Assembly (NCBI RefSeq): GCF_036010665.1
Contig: NZ_CP108581.1
Location: 5,513,501-5,577,500 of the forward strand
Length of the DNA stretch: 64,000 nt
Origin: Microbispora sp. NBC_01189
Lineage (GTDB): Bacteria; Actinomycetota; Actinomycetes; Streptosporangiales; Streptosporangiaceae
Direction of reading: 5' to 3'
Shown here one piece after another: positions 34,286-43,789 of the stretch. Made by a program: the position numbers and the translations under genes. The notes below the pieces were generated by a model. That model searched no databases. It worked only from the letters and a program-made list of their open reading frames with translations, and was not told the origin of the DNA. Every line of letters starts with the position of its first letter. Position 1 is the first letter of the stretch.

Positions 34286-34986
34286 CAGTCCAGCTTATTA
34301 CCCGGCCCGACCTCGCCCGTCTCGCCCAGGTCCTCCTCGTACAGGTCGTACGGCTCCTCGCCAAGCGCCTCGGCGAGGCGCTTGGCGGCGAAGGGCATGA
34401 CCTCGTCGACCGTGATGCGCCTGCCGGTCTCCGCCGACAGCGAGGTGACCCCCGCGTCGTCCCCGGTGAGGTTCCCCGTTATGCGGTTGTACCAGCTCAG
34501 GTCGTTGGCGCAGTTGAGCGCGAAGCCGTGCATGGTCACCCCGCCGGCGACCCGGATCCCGATCGTGCCGAGCCTGCGGTCGGGCAGCCCGTGGGACGGG
34601 TCGCCGGGCACCCACAACCCGCCGCGCCCCTCGACCCGCCGCGCGGTCAGCCCGAAGTCGGCGCAGACCTGCATCAGGACCTCCTCCAGCAGCCGGAGGT
34701 AGGAGACGACGTCGGTGATCCGGATGATCGGATAGCAGACGAGCTGGCCCGGACCATGCCAGGCGAGCTTCCCGCCCCGGTCCACGTCGATGACGGGGGT
34801 GCCGTCGGCCGGCCGCTCGTGGGGGAGGGTCCGCTTGCCCGCGGTGTAGACGGGGGCGTGCTCCAGCATCAGGCACAGGTCGGAGATCTCGCCGGCCGCG
34901 CGGCGGGCGTGCAGCCGCCGCTGCAGGGCCCAGACCTGCTCGTACGGGACGTCCACTCCCAGGCGGACGATGGCCAAGCCCTTCAC
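34282..34986 (-). CDS. lipB: octanoyltransferase LipB-like, catalytic residues changed
   Basis: LipB moves octanoyl from acyl carrier protein to lipoyl domains. 234 aa with family marks [40 protein letters not shown] and [12 protein letters not shown]. Compared with Mycobacterium tuberculosis LipB as I remember it (Lys142 in ARKVAAIG, Cys176 in VPCGI), this protein has Arg (DRRLGTIG) and the Cys loop is replaced by [11 protein letters not shown]. The nearby Cys in ALNC is a separate conserved position. Activity is therefore in doubt. The GTG start overlaps the peptidase stop (GTGA) and the stop overlaps lipA, giving a tightly coupled operon. Confidence 0.85.
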   Translation of the reverse strand: MKGLAIVRLGVDVPYEQVWALQRRLHARRAAGEISDLCLMLEHAPVYTAGKRTLPHERPADGTPVIDVDRGGKLAWHGPGQLVCYPIIRITDVVSYLRLLEEVLMQVCADFGLTARRVEGRGGLWVPGDPSHGLPDRRLGTIGIRVAGGVTMHGFALNCANDLSWYNRITGNLTGDDAGVTSLSAETGRRITVDEVMPFAAKRLAEALGEEPYDLYEEDLGETGEVGPGNKLDW

Positions 34987-35732
34987 GATGACAGGGTAGT
35001 GGAGGCCAGCAGCCGGGGCTCGACCCGCAGCTCCTTGACGGAGGGCCCGTCGCGCTCGATCCGGTACGCGCACCCCCGGGGATCGGTGGTCACGGCCTGG
35101 ATGAACTCGGTGCCGACGTAGTGCAGCGCCACGCCCTCGTCGGCGGCGTACCCCTCCGGCAGCTCGCCCGAGGCGACCGACTCGTGCAGCAGCGCCCGGC
35201 GCTGCGGGTCGGAGTTGTAGTGGACGCCGCAGGAGTACGGCAGTAGGGCCAGGCCCTCGGACCAGGGCCGCAGCCTCGGCCCGAACGAGTCGGTGTTGCC
35301 GCCGACGTGCCAGCACAGCGCCCCGGCGCTCTGCCCGGACAGCACCACGCCCGCGCGCCAGGCCTCGGCGAACGCCTCGTCGAGGCCGTGCAGCCGCCAC
35401 AGCGCGGCGAGGTTGGCGACGCTGCCGCCGCTCACGTAGATCGCGTCCTGCTCCAGGATCCACTCGCGGGGGTCGGCGACGTTCGGCATCGGGAACACCG
35501 TCAGGTGGCTGACCTCGACGTCCCAGCGGGCGAACGCGCCGTACATCTTCAGCAGCCAGTCGGCGTCGTCCCCGGTGGCGGTGGCGAGCAGCCCGAGCTT
35601 GGGCCGGTCCTGCCCGGTCAGGTCGAGGACGTAACGCAGCAGTGCGGTCGGCTCGATGAACCCGTACCGTTCCGACTGCCGGAACGAGCCGCCCCCGATG
35701 GCGACGATGTGCGACTGCCCGATGCGGCTCAT
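34983..35732 (-). CDS. S51 (peptidase E/cyanophycinase-like) family protein
   Basis: 249 aa. Flavodoxin-like start HIVAIGGGSF, nucleophile Ser in VVLSGQSAGALCWHVGG, and YVSGGSVANLAALWR. Peptidase E proteins hydrolyse Asp-X dipeptides; the member here may act on another small peptide. The ATG at 35732 follows GGTGGGG. It is translationally coupled to lipB by a 4-bp overlap, though no functional tie between the two is obvious. Confidence 0.85.
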   Translation of the reverse strand: MSRIGQSHIVAIGGGSFRQSERYGFIEPTALLRYVLDLTGQDRPKLGLLATATGDDADWLLKMYGAFARWDVEVSHLTVFPMPNVADPREWILEQDAIYVSGGSVANLAALWRLHGLDEAFAEAWRAGVVLSGQSAGALCWHVGGNTDSFGPRLRPWSEGLALLPYSCGVHYNSDPQRRALLHESVASGELPEGYAADEGVALHYVGTEFIQAVTTDPRGCAYRIERDGPSVKELRVEPRLLASTTLSS

Positions 35733-35767
35733 GCCCCACCACTTCCGTGTCCGGATCGACTGACTCT

Positions 35768-36661
35768 TCAGAGTACGGCGGCCAGCGCGTCGCCGATGGC
35801 GGGATGGGCGAACCGGTGACCTGCGTCGAGGAGCCGCCGGGGGAGCACCCGCTGGCCCGCGAGCAGGGCCTCGTCGGCGAACTCGCCGAGCGCCAGGCGC
35901 AGCGCGAGGCGCGGGGCCGGGACCGGCATCACCGGGCGCTTCAGCGCCTTCGCGAGCGCGGCGGTGTAGTCGGCGTTCGTCACCGGCTCGGGCGCCGTCA
36001 GATTGACCGGCCCGGAGAGGTCCTCGCGGGAGAGCAGGAAGCGGACCGCGTCCACCCAGTCGGGCAGCGCGATCCACGACACGTACTGCCTGCCGCTGCC
36101 GAGGACGGCTCCCGCGCCCATCTTGAAGATCGGCAGCATCCGGGCGAGCGCGCCGCCCCGGCCGCTGAGCACCATGCCGGTGCGCAGCCGCGCCACCCGG
36201 AGGCCCGCGTCCGCGGCGGGCGCCGTGGCGTCCTCCCAGGCGCGCACCAGGTCGGCCAGGAAGCCCTTTCCCGGCGGAGCGGACTCGTCCACCGCCCGGT
36301 CGCCCGTGTCGCCGTAGAAGCCGATCGCCGAGGAGGACAGCAGGACGCGCGGCCCGCCGTCCGCGCGGGCCAGCGCCTCGGCGAGCGTCCGCGTGCCGGA
36401 GACCCGGCTCTCCACCAGCTCCCGCTTGTACGCGTCGGACCACCGGCGGTCGCCGATCCCCGCCCCGGCGAGGTGGACGACGGCGTCGGCGCCCTCCAGG
36501 GCGGCCGGGTCGAGCACCCCGCCCGCCGGGTCCCAGAAGCGCTCGTCGGGCGCCGCGGGTTCGCGCCGCACCAGACGGCGCACCTCGTGCCCGTCGTCCC
36601 GCAGCGAGCTCACCAGGGCCGAGCCGAGCAGACCGGACGCACCGGTCACCACTGTCGTCAT
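35768..36661 (-). CDS. TIGR01777-family NAD(P)-binding epimerase
   Basis: 297 aa. Rossmann start VVTGASGLLGSALVSSL, VVHLAGAGIGDRRWS, and the family segments LLSSSAIGFYGDTGDR and SWIALPDWVDAVRFLL. The C-terminal DUF1731-like region is present. These SDR-type proteins are called nucleoside-diphosphate-sugar epimerases, but their substrate is unsettled. The ATG at 36661 is chosen for its GGAG; a GTG three codons earlier is also possible. First gene of the run toward lipB-lipA. Confidence 0.88.
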   Translation of the reverse strand: MTTVVTGASGLLGSALVSSLRDDGHEVRRLVRREPAAPDERFWDPAGGVLDPAALEGADAVVHLAGAGIGDRRWSDAYKRELVESRVSGTRTLAEALARADGGPRVLLSSSAIGFYGDTGDRAVDESAPPGKGFLADLVRAWEDATAPAADAGLRVARLRTGMVLSGRGGALARMLPIFKMGAGAVLGSGRQYVSWIALPDWVDAVRFLLSREDLSGPVNLTAPEPVTNADYTAALAKALKRPVMPVPAPRLALRLALGEFADEALLAGQRVLPRRLLDAGHRFAHPAIGDALAAVL

Positions 36662-36754
36662 CGTCTCCACAGCCCCTTATACGCCTGAAGCCGCCCCGCG
36701 GGATGCGGGACGGCTTCGCGGTGTGGAATCCCGGTGTGGAATCGCGGTGCGGAA

Positions 36755-38209
36755 CTACGCCAGGCCGAGCTGGGCCTCGAAGCGGCCCTCCTCCAGACGA
36801 CGCTTGATCGTCGTGAGGAAGCGGGCGGCGTCGGCGCCGTCGACCAGGCGGTGGTCGTAGCTGAGCGCGAGGTACACCATCGAGCGGACCGCGATGACCT
36901 CGCCCTCCGGGGTGTCCACGACGACCGGGCGCTTGACGACCGCGCCGGTGCCCAGCATGCCGACCTGCGGCTGGTTGAGGATCGGCGTGTCGAACAGCGC
37001 GCCCCGGCTGCCGGTGTTGGTCAGCGTGAACGTGCCGCCGGTGATCTCGTCCGGGCTCACCTTGTTGGTGCGGGTGCGCTCGGCGAGGTCGGCGATCTTA
37101 CGGGCGAGCCCGGCGATGTTGAGGTCGCCGGCGTTCTTGATCACCGGGACGAGCAGGCCGCGCTCGGTGTCGGTCGCGAAACCGAGGTGCTCGACGTCGA
37201 AGTAGGTGACCTCGTTGGTCTCGCTGTTGATCGTGGCGTTCAGCTTCGGGTGCTGCTTGAGCGCCTCGATCGCGGCGATCGCGAAGAACGGCATGAACGA
37301 CAGCTTGACGCCCTCGCGCCGCAGGAACTCGCCCTTGGCCTGGTCGCGCAGGCGGGCGATGCGGGTGACGTCGACCTCGACCACGGTGGTGAGCTGGGCC
37401 GAGACCTGCAGCGACTCCACCATGCGCTTGGCGATGGTCTGCCGCAGGCGCGACATCTTCTCGGCGCGGCCGCGCAGCGTGGTGTCGACCCGCACCTCCG
37501 ACGCGGCGGGCGCGGCGGCGGGGGCCGCAGAGGCGGCAGGGGCCTCGGCGGGCGCCGCCTGCGGGGCGGCCGGGGCGGCGGCGGCCTGCTCGCGCTGGAC
37601 GCGGGCGGCCTCGATCACGTCCTGCTTGCGGATCCGGCCGCCGACGCCGGTGCCGGTCAGCGCGTCGAGGTCGACGCCGTGCTCGGCGGCGAGCTTGCGG
37701 ACCAGCGGCGTGACGTACGGGCTCTCGCCGGACGACGGCAGCGGGGTCGGCTCGGCCGCCGGAGCGGGCTGCGCGGGCTGGGCCTGCGGCTGCGGGGCGG
37801 GCTGGGCCTGCGGGGCCGGCTGCGGCGTGACCACGGCGGGCGCGGGCTGCGGGATCGAGGAGATCGGCGCGGGCGCGGGCGCGGCGGCCTGCGGCGCGGG
37901 CTCGGGCTCGGGCTGCGGGGCCGGCTCGGGCGCGGCCGGCGCGGCCTCGGCGGCGGCCGGAGCGGCGCCCGCCTCCGAGTCGATCAGCGCGAGCTCGGCG
38001 CCGACCTCGACGGTCTCGTCCTCGGCCACGATGATCTTGGTCAGGTAACCGGCGGACGGCGAAGGGATCTCGGTGTCGACCTTGTCCGTCGACACCTCGA
38101 GCAGCGGCTCGTCGGCCTCGACGCGCTCGCCTTCCTTCTTCAGCCAGCGGGTGACGGTGCCCTCGGTAACGCTCTCGCCGAGCTGGGGCATGGTTACGGA
38201 GACCGGCAT
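36755..38209 (-). CDS. sucB: 2-oxoacid dehydrogenase E2 (dihydrolipoyl acyltransferase)
   Basis: 484 aa. One lipoyl domain at the N-terminus ([17 protein letters not shown]; lipoyl-Lys in [11 protein letters not shown]), a long Ala/Pro/Glu-rich hinge, a peripheral-subunit-binding domain ([19 protein letters not shown]), and the catalytic acyltransferase domain ending [18 protein letters not shown] with catalytic His and Asp. It transfers succinyl or acetyl to CoA in the 2-oxoglutarate or pyruvate dehydrogenase complex; the exact substrate is not certain. As far as I recall, many actinobacterial E2 proteins carry two or more lipoyl domains, so one is on the short side. lpd lies 32 bp upstream. 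Confidence 0.92.
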   Translation of the reverse strand: MPVSVTMPQLGESVTEGTVTRWLKKEGERVEADEPLLEVSTDKVDTEIPSPSAGYLTKIIVAEDETVEVGAELALIDSEAGAAPAAAEAAPAAPEPAPQPEPEPAPQAAAPAPAPISSIPQPAPAVVTPQPAPQAQPAPQPQAQPAQPAPAAEPTPLPSSGESPYVTPLVRKLAAEHGVDLDALTGTGVGGRIRKQDVIEAARVQREQAAAAPAAPQAAPAEAPAASAAPAAAPAASEVRVDTTLRGRAEKMSRLRQTIAKRMVESLQVSAQLTTVVEVDVTRIARLRDQAKGEFLRREGVKLSFMPFFAIAAIEALKQHPKLNATINSETNEVTYFDVEHLGFATDTERGLLVPVIKNAGDLNIAGLARKIADLAERTRTNKVSPDEITGGTFTLTNTGSRGALFDTPILNQPQVGMLGTGAVVKRPVVVDTPEGEVIAVRSMVYLALSYDHRLVDGADAARFLTTIKRRLEEGRFEAQLGLA

Positions 38210-38240
38210 GGTTTCTTCTCTCGCGTTCGCTAGGAGGGCT

Positions 38241-39620
38241 TCAGTTGTGGACGTGCAGCGGCTTGCCGGCCAGGGCCAGCATCGCCTCGCCGAGGGCCTC
38301 GGACTGGGTCGGGTGCGGGTGGATCAGCTGGGCGACGTCGGTGGCCGTGGCCTCCCAGTTGAAGATCAGCTGGGCTTCCGCGATCAGCTCGCCCACCCGG
38401 CCGCCGACCATGTGGACGCCGAGCACCCGGCCGTCGCGCTCGGCGACGACCTTGACCTCGCCCTGGGTCTGCAGGATCTTGCTCCGGCCGTTCCCCGCGA
38501 GGTTGTAGCTCAGCTCGACGACGTCGTGGCCGCGCTCACGGGCGACGGACGTGGCGATGCCGACCGACGCGACCTCGGGCTCGGAGTAGGTGATGCGCGG
38601 GACGCCGTCGTAGTCGATCGGGACCGGGCCCAGGCCGGCGATGTGCTCGGCGACCAGGATGCCCTCGGCGAAGCCGACGTGGGCGAGCTGCAGCGTGGGG
38701 ATCAGGTCGCCCACGGCGTACACGCCCGGCACGCTGGTCTGGCAGAACTCGTCGACGAGCACGTAGCCGCGCTCCATCGAGACGCCGTTCTCCTCAAAGC
38801 CGAGACCGGCCGAGACCGGGCCGCGGCCGACCGCGACGAGCATGATCTCGGCGTCGAGCGTCTTGCCGTTCTCCAGGGAGACGACGACCCCGGTGCCGGT
38901 GGTCTTGACGCTCTCGAACCGGGCGCCCAGCTCGTACTTGATGCCCCGGCGGCGGAAGGCGCGCTCCAGCAGCTTGGAGCTCGAATCGTCCTCCAGCGGC
39001 AGCAGGTGCGGCAGCGCCTCGACGATCGTGACCTCGGCCCCGAACGAGCGCCACACGCTGGCGAACTCGACGCCGATGACGCCGCCGCCGAGGATGACCA
39101 CCGAGGACGGCACCCGGTCCAGGACCAGCGCGTGGTCGCTGCTGATCACCTTCTCGCCGTCGATGTCGAGGCCGGGCAGCGACTTCGGCACCGAGCCGGT
39201 CGCCAGCACCACGTTGCGGCCCTCGTACACCTGGTCGCCGACCGCCACGCGGCCCGGGCCGGCCAGGCGGCCCTCGCCCTCGACCACGGTGATCTTCTTG
39301 CTCTTGATGAGCCCGGCGAGACCCTTGTAGAGGCCCCCGATCACCTTGTCCTTGTACGCGTGGACGCCGGGGACGTCGATGCCCTCCAGCCGGGTGCGCA
39401 CGCCGAACGACTCGCCCTCGCGGGCCTGGTCGGCCAGCTCGGCCGCGTGCAGCAGCGCCTTCGTGGGAATGCAGCCGCGGTGCAGGCAGGTGCCCCCGAC
39501 CTTGTCCTTCTCGATGAGGACGACGTTCATGCCGAGCTCGGCCGCCCGGAGGGCACAGGCGTATCCACCGCTACCGCCACCCAGGACGACGATGTCGTAG
39601 GGGCCGCTGCCATCAGCCAC
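38241..39620 (-). CDS. lpdA: dihydrolipoyl dehydrogenase
   Basis: FAD enzyme that reoxidises dihydrolipoamide on E2 with NAD+. 459 aa. FAD-binding [20 protein letters not shown], redox-active disulfide in [23 protein letters not shown]-site [20 protein letters not shown], and the active-site His-Glu in [12 protein letters not shown]. Directly upstream of the E2 gene in the same direction, so the two are probably one transcription unit. Confidence 0.95.
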   Translation of the reverse strand: MADGSGPYDIVVLGGGSGGYACALRAAELGMNVVLIEKDKVGGTCLHRGCIPTKALLHAAELADQAREGESFGVRTRLEGIDVPGVHAYKDKVIGGLYKGLAGLIKSKKITVVEGEGRLAGPGRVAVGDQVYEGRNVVLATGSVPKSLPGLDIDGEKVISSDHALVLDRVPSSVVILGGGVIGVEFASVWRSFGAEVTIVEALPHLLPLEDDSSSKLLERAFRRRGIKYELGARFESVKTTGTGVVVSLENGKTLDAEIMLVAVGRGPVSAGLGFEENGVSMERGYVLVDEFCQTSVPGVYAVGDLIPTLQLAHVGFAEGILVAEHIAGLGPVPIDYDGVPRITYSEPEVASVGIATSVARERGHDVVELSYNLAGNGRSKILQTQGEVKVVAERDGRVLGVHMVGGRVGELIAEAQLIFNWEATATDVAQLIHPHPTQSEALGEAMLALAGKPLHVHN

Positions 39621-39747
39621 TGGAATGCTCCTTGATCGTATTCACTCCGCCGGATAAGGCGGCATCTTCTCACTTGTCACGGACGATCATGGCCCCGGCC
39701 CGCGGGCACGCCGCCACACGCCGTCCTCCTGCCGAGCCGTCCACCTG

Positions 39748-41256
39748 TTAAACAGTCCGCGCGGACGTGCCGTTCCCGGCGTACCGCTCGGCGATCGCGA
39801 CGAGCGTGCGGGTCAGCGCGCCGGTGCCGCCCTTGGGCGTGTAGCCGTGCGGCTCGCCCTTGTTGAACGCGGGCCCGGCCATGTCCACGTGCGCCCACCG
39901 GACGCCCTGGGGCACGAACTCCCGCAGGAAGATGCCCGCGGCGAGCATGCTGCCCCAGCGCTCGGGCTGGAGGTTGGCGATGTCGGCGACCGCGGAGTCG
40001 AGCCCCTTGCGCAGCTCGGCGGGCAACGGCATGCCCCAGGCGCCCTCGCCCTGCTCGCCGGCGATGCGGACGACCTCCTCGCGCAGCGCGTCGTCGTTGG
40101 CCATCACACCGGCCGTACGCCAGCCCAGCGCGACGATCTGGGCGCCGGTGAGGGTGGCGACGTCGATGATCACGTCGGGCGCGTCCTCGGTGGCGCGGGC
40201 GATGCCGTCGATCAGCACCAGGCGGCCCTCGGCGTCGGTGTCGAGCACCTCGACGGTCTTGCCGCTGTAGGTGTGCAGCACGTCGGAGGGGCGCTGGGCG
40301 CTGCCGGAGGGCATGTTCTCGGCCAGGCAGAGGTAGCCGACCACGTTGACGGGCAGGCCCAGCCGGGCGATCGCGAGAAGCGCGCCGAACACGGCGCCCG
40401 CGCCGCCCATGTCGGACTTCATCCAGTCCATCGCGGCGCTGGGCTTGAGGGACAGGCCGCCGGAGTCGAATGTGATGCCCTTGCCGACGAAGGCCACCTT
40501 CTTGGAGGCATCGGGGTGGCTGTAGGCGAGGCGGACCAGGCGGGGCGGGTTGACCGACCCCTGGCCGACGCCCACGATGCCGCCGAACCCCTCCTCCTTG
40601 AGCCGCACCTCGTCCCAGACCTCCACCGAGAGGCCGGCCTCGCCGCCCTTCTCCTGCGCGATCTCGGCGAAGCGCGCGGGCCACAGGTCGGACGGCGGCG
40701 TGTTCACCAGATCGCGGACGAGGGTGACCGACTCGGCGACCGTCGCCGAGCGCTCGGCGGCCTCCTCGGCCCCGGCCGCGCCGGACAGGACGACGATCTC
40801 GCCGACGGGCGGCCTGCGGTCGCCGCCGGTGCGGTATCGCGTGAAGTCGTAGGCCCCCAGCAGGCCGCCCAGCGCCACGGCCGCCGCCTCCGCGGCCGTA
40901 CGGGCGGGCAGGGCCAGCGCCGCGGACGGCGTGCCGGCGAGCGATCGTACGGCCGCACCGGCCGCCCGGCGCAGGGTTTCCTGGTCGTAGTCGCCCTCGG
41001 GCGCATCGCCCAGGCCGACGGCGACGGCGAGGGGAGCGGGCAGCGCGCCGAAGGTCGGAAGTTTCACGACCTCCTCGGGCTTGCCCGTGAACCCCATCGC
41101 CGTGAGGATCTCGGCCAGCCGGCCGTCCAGGGCCTGGTCGAGGCCTTCGCCGCCCGGGGCCGTGCGTGGGCCGTCGGGGGTCGTATGGATGCCGACTATG
41201 AGGGCGCCGGTCTCGGTGGAGACCGCGTCAGACGCGTTGATACGCACTGTGGTCAC
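39748..41256 (-). CDS. pepA: leucyl aminopeptidase (M17)
   Basis: 502 aa cytosolic metallo-aminopeptidase, usually a hexamer with two metal ions. The catalytic C-terminal half shows VGKGITFDSGGLSLKP, MDWMKSDMGGAGAVFGALLA and the LDTDAEGRLVLIDGIARA motif with its Asp/Glu metal ligands and catalytic Arg. It removes N-terminal residues in peptide turnover. The GTG at 41256 is used; a GTG three codons later is possible. The next gene in the same direction, lpdA, starts after a 127-bp gap. Confidence 0.95.
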   Translation of the reverse strand: MTTVRINASDAVSTETGALIVGIHTTPDGPRTAPGGEGLDQALDGRLAEILTAMGFTGKPEEVVKLPTFGALPAPLAVAVGLGDAPEGDYDQETLRRAAGAAVRSLAGTPSAALALPARTAAEAAAVALGGLLGAYDFTRYRTGGDRRPPVGEIVVLSGAAGAEEAAERSATVAESVTLVRDLVNTPPSDLWPARFAEIAQEKGGEAGLSVEVWDEVRLKEEGFGGIVGVGQGSVNPPRLVRLAYSHPDASKKVAFVGKGITFDSGGLSLKPSAAMDWMKSDMGGAGAVFGALLAIARLGLPVNVVGYLCLAENMPSGSAQRPSDVLHTYSGKTVEVLDTDAEGRLVLIDGIARATEDAPDVIIDVATLTGAQIVALGWRTAGVMANDDALREEVVRIAGEQGEGAWGMPLPAELRKGLDSAVADIANLQPERWGSMLAAGIFLREFVPQGVRWAHVDMAGPAFNKGEPHGYTPKGGTGALTRTLVAIAERYAGNGTSARTV

Positions 41257-41330
41257 GTGAGCCGATGCTAGCTGGGCTTACTCGGCTACGCATAAACGAG
41301 GGGTCATCCCATCTATTGCCGCGATGGATA

Positions 41331-41349
41331 GTGCTGTTGGAAACAGCAC
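41331..41349. promoter_or_regulatory. palindromic operator upstream of the GntR gene
   Basis: GTGCTGTT, three bases, AACAGCAC: a perfect 8-bp inverted repeat just upstream of two overlapping -10-like TAAT elements (41361-41372) and the gntR start. It is the natural autoregulation site for a YtrA-type repressor. Confidence 0.55.
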
Positions 41350-41382
41350 CAACCGGCAAATAATGCTAATGTGGCTAGCACC

Positions 41383-41742
41383 ATGTTGCTCACGCTCGAT
41401 CTCAACGACCCACGTCCCCTGCACGAGCAGGTGAGCGCGGCCATCAAGCGCGCGATCACCACCGGGGACGTCACGCCCGGCGACCGGCTGCCGCCGGCCC
41501 GGGACCTGGCCGCCGCACTGGGGGTCAACGCCAACACGGTCCTGCGGTCGCTGCGCGAACTGCGGGACGAGGGCCTGCTGGAGTTCCGCCGGGGGCGCGG
41601 CGTGTCCGTGCTCCGGCGGCCCGACGGGCGTGCGGCGCTCCGGACCCGCGTTCGCGACCTGCTCGACGAGGCCGCCCACTACGGGTTCGGTCCCGGAGAC
41701 GTTCTCGCCATCGTGAAGGAACTCATGGAGGAATCGCCATGA
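41383..41742 (+). CDS. YtrA-subfamily GntR transcriptional regulator
   Basis: 119 aa. A short GntR protein: winged helix (PLHEQVSAAIKRAITTGDV, GDRLPPARDLAAALGVNANT, VLRSLRELRDEGLLEFRRG) and only a brief C-terminal tail, the YtrA form. These repressors usually control a membrane transporter or permease operon in which they are encoded. The ATG at 41383 gives the typical MLLTLDLNDPRPLHEQ start; GTG at 41371 is in frame. No Shine-Dalgarno is seen and TAAT elements lie directly upstream, so the mRNA may be leaderless. ATGA overlap with the next gene. Confidence 0.88.
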   Translation: MLLTLDLNDPRPLHEQVSAAIKRAITTGDVTPGDRLPPARDLAAALGVNANTVLRSLRELRDEGLLEFRRGRGVSVLRRPDGRAALRTRVRDLLDEAAHYGFGPGDVLAIVKELMEESP

Positions 41743-42743
41743 CCCACCCGCACCGGACCACCTCCGACCGGGGCGTCCGCGCCCGCTTCCTCCTGGCCGC
41801 CGCGGCCTGGACCGTCCTGGTCGCCGCCGTGCTCCTGGCGGTGCCGCTGGCGTTCCCCGGCCGGCTCCCCGATCCCCTCGCCGGCCACTGGGGGCCGTCC
41901 GGGCGGCCCGACCGGTCCATGCCGTTGTCCGCGCTGACGCTCGCCGCCCTGGTGTGGGTCGTGGTCGTGGGGGGCTGCATCGTCGGGCTGGCGCGGGTGC
42001 GGGGGGAGATCCGCAGGGTGACGCGCACCTGGTACGCCGCCGGGCTGGGCTGGCTCGGCGGCTTCCTGATCGGCCTTCAGGCGGTCACGGTCGCCGCCAA
42101 CCTCGACCGGGACGACTGGACCCGCGCGGCCTCGCTGAACTGGCAGGTCGCTGTGGTGGTCGCGGGCGCGTTCGTGCTCGGGGCGCTGGGCTGGCTCGCC
42201 GGGCGGCTCGGCCCGGACGACGCGCCGCGGGAGGAGGAGGCGCCGGGCCCGCTGATCGACCTCGATCCCCGGAAGCGGCCGGTCTGGGTGTCCACCGCCA
42301 CGGCGCCCTGGGCGGTGGCGGTGGGGGTCGCGGCGTTCGCGGCGGCGCTGTCGTTCGCGGCCGCCGCCCTGTGGGGCCTCGCCCCCGCGGGCTGGTCCAC
42401 CGTCCTCCCGCTCGCCGTGGTCGGCGTGATCAGCCTGGCGGTGTCGTCGGTCTCCGTACGGATCGCATCCGAAGGGCTGACCATGTCGTTCGGCCCGCTG
42501 CGGTGGCCCTCGCGGACCATCCGGCTGGACCGGATCGAGCGGGCCTGGATGGAGCGGAGGTCTCCTCTGCAGGTGGGCGGATGGGGCATCCGCGGCCTGC
42601 CGGGCATGGCCACGATCATGATCCGCGGAGGCGAGTGCCTGGTCCTGCGCGACCCCTCCGGCGGGCAGCTCGCCATCAGCGTGGACGACGCCGAGACCGG
42701 CGCCGCCCTGCTCAACGCCCTCGCCGCCCGCAAGACCGCCTGA
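41739..42743 (+). CDS. DUF1648-type membrane protein
   Basis: 334 aa. Helix 1 (TVLVAAVLLAVPLAFPG) leads into HWGPSGRPDRS, the DUF1648 'HW...G.PD' signature. Three further helices and a C-terminal PH-like segment (ITLRIASEGLTMSFGPLRWP-like strand pattern, then WMERRSPLQVGGWGIRG) follow. DUF1648 proteins often accompany YtrA-type GntR repressors. Probable membrane effector of the operon; mechanism unknown. Confidence 0.75.
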   Translation: MTHPHRTTSDRGVRARFLLAAAAWTVLVAAVLLAVPLAFPGRLPDPLAGHWGPSGRPDRSMPLSALTLAALVWVVVVGGCIVGLARVRGEIRRVTRTWYAAGLGWLGGFLIGLQAVTVAANLDRDDWTRAASLNWQVAVVVAGAFVLGALGWLAGRLGPDDAPREEEAPGPLIDLDPRKRPVWVSTATAPWAVAVGVAAFAAALSFAAAALWGLAPAGWSTVLPLAVVGVISLAVSSVSVRIASEGLTMSFGPLRWPSRTIRLDRIERAWMERRSPLQVGGWGIRGLPGMATIMIRGGECLVLRDPSGGQLAISVDDAETGAALLNALAARKTA

Positions 42744-42748
42744 AGGTG

Positions 42749-43768
42749 ATGACCGTGATCCGGCGCCACGCCGATGTCCTGCTCTTCCTCCTCGTCGCGT
42801 TCGGGGCCTCGTGGCTGATCGCGCTGCCCCTCTGGCTGGGGGCCGTACGGCTCGCCACGCCGGCCTTCGCGCTGGTCGGGGGGCTTATGATGCTGACGCC
42901 CTCCCTCGGCGTACTGGCCGTGCGGGTCCTGCGGCGGCGCGGCACGCCGCTGAAGGAGTGGGCGCGGACGACCGGGCTCACGCTCGGACCGGACCGGGGA
43001 AGGACCGCCGCGCTCCTGGTGACGGCCCTGCTCGGCGTGCCGCTTCTCGTGGCCGTCGCCCTCCTGATCAGCGCCGCCGCCGGCATGATGAGCCTCGATT
43101 TCGCGGGGCTGAGCCTGTTCCGCGAGCAGCTGGGCGCGGCCCTCGACCGGGTGCCGCTGGAGCCGCCGGTCCTGTATGCCGTGCAGGCCGTGCAGGCCGT
43201 GCTGATCGCCCCGTTCATCAACGCGATCCCCGCGCTCGGGGAGGAGTGGGGCTGGCGGGGCTGGCTGCTGCCGCGCCTGCTCGGCGACCCCGCCGTCACG
43301 CCCCTGCCCGCCCCTGGGCACGTCGGCGCCGGGAACGCGGGGGTCACGAACACCGGCACCGAGGTTCCGGGCGCCGGGGACGGGGTCGCGGGGGAGCGGC
43401 GCGGACGCCGGGTGTGGCCCGCACTGGTGCTTTCCGGAGTGATCTGGGGTCTCTGGCACGCTCCCCTCACGCTGAAGGGATACAACTACCCGGCACTCGG
43501 CGCCTGGGCGGCCGCGCTGTTCGTCGGCTTCTGCGTCGTCTTCGGGGCGCTGCTCGGCTGGATGCGGCTGCGCTCGCGCAGCGTGTGGCCCGCGGCCATC
43601 GCACACGGCTCGTTGAACGCGGTGTCGGGCCTGGCGCTGCTCCTCGGCGACGCGGACGCCCCGCCGAACCCGGCGCTCGCCGGGATCACCGGGATCGTCG
43701 GCTGGGCGCTGCTCGCGGTCGTCGTCTTCGTCGCCTTCCGCCTGCGTCCGGTGTCCGCGCCGCGCTGA
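42749..43768 (+). CDS. CPBP-family intramembrane metalloprotease
   Basis: 339 aa with about eight helices. The three CPBP (Abi/CAAX-like) motifs are present: EEWGWRGWLLPRLL with the Glu pair and Arg, GVIWGLWHAPL, and AIAHGSLNAVSGLALLL with the metal-binding His. A Gly/Pro/Ala-rich insert of about 40 residues separates motifs 1 and 2. Such proteases act on membrane peptides, including CAAX-like and bacteriocin-type substrates. It follows the DUF1648 gene by five bases and completes the YtrA operon. Confidence 0.85.
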   Translation: MTVIRRHADVLLFLLVAFGASWLIALPLWLGAVRLATPAFALVGGLMMLTPSLGVLAVRVLRRRGTPLKEWARTTGLTLGPDRGRTAALLVTALLGVPLLVAVALLISAAAGMMSLDFAGLSLFREQLGAALDRVPLEPPVLYAVQAVQAVLIAPFINAIPALGEEWGWRGWLLPRLLGDPAVTPLPAPGHVGAGNAGVTNTGTEVPGAGDGVAGERRGRRVWPALVLSGVIWGLWHAPLTLKGYNYPALGAWAAALFVGFCVVFGALLGWMRLRSRSVWPAAIAHGSLNAVSGLALLLGDADAPPNPALAGITGIVGWALLAVVVFVAFRLRPVSAPR

Positions 43769-43789
43769 CCCGCCCAGCCGGGTCAGGCG

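Noticed and set aside
34520..34540. The Cys in FALNC as the LipB catalytic cysteine
   Set aside because: That Cys also occurs in mycobacterial LipB in addition to the catalytic one, so it is a different position.
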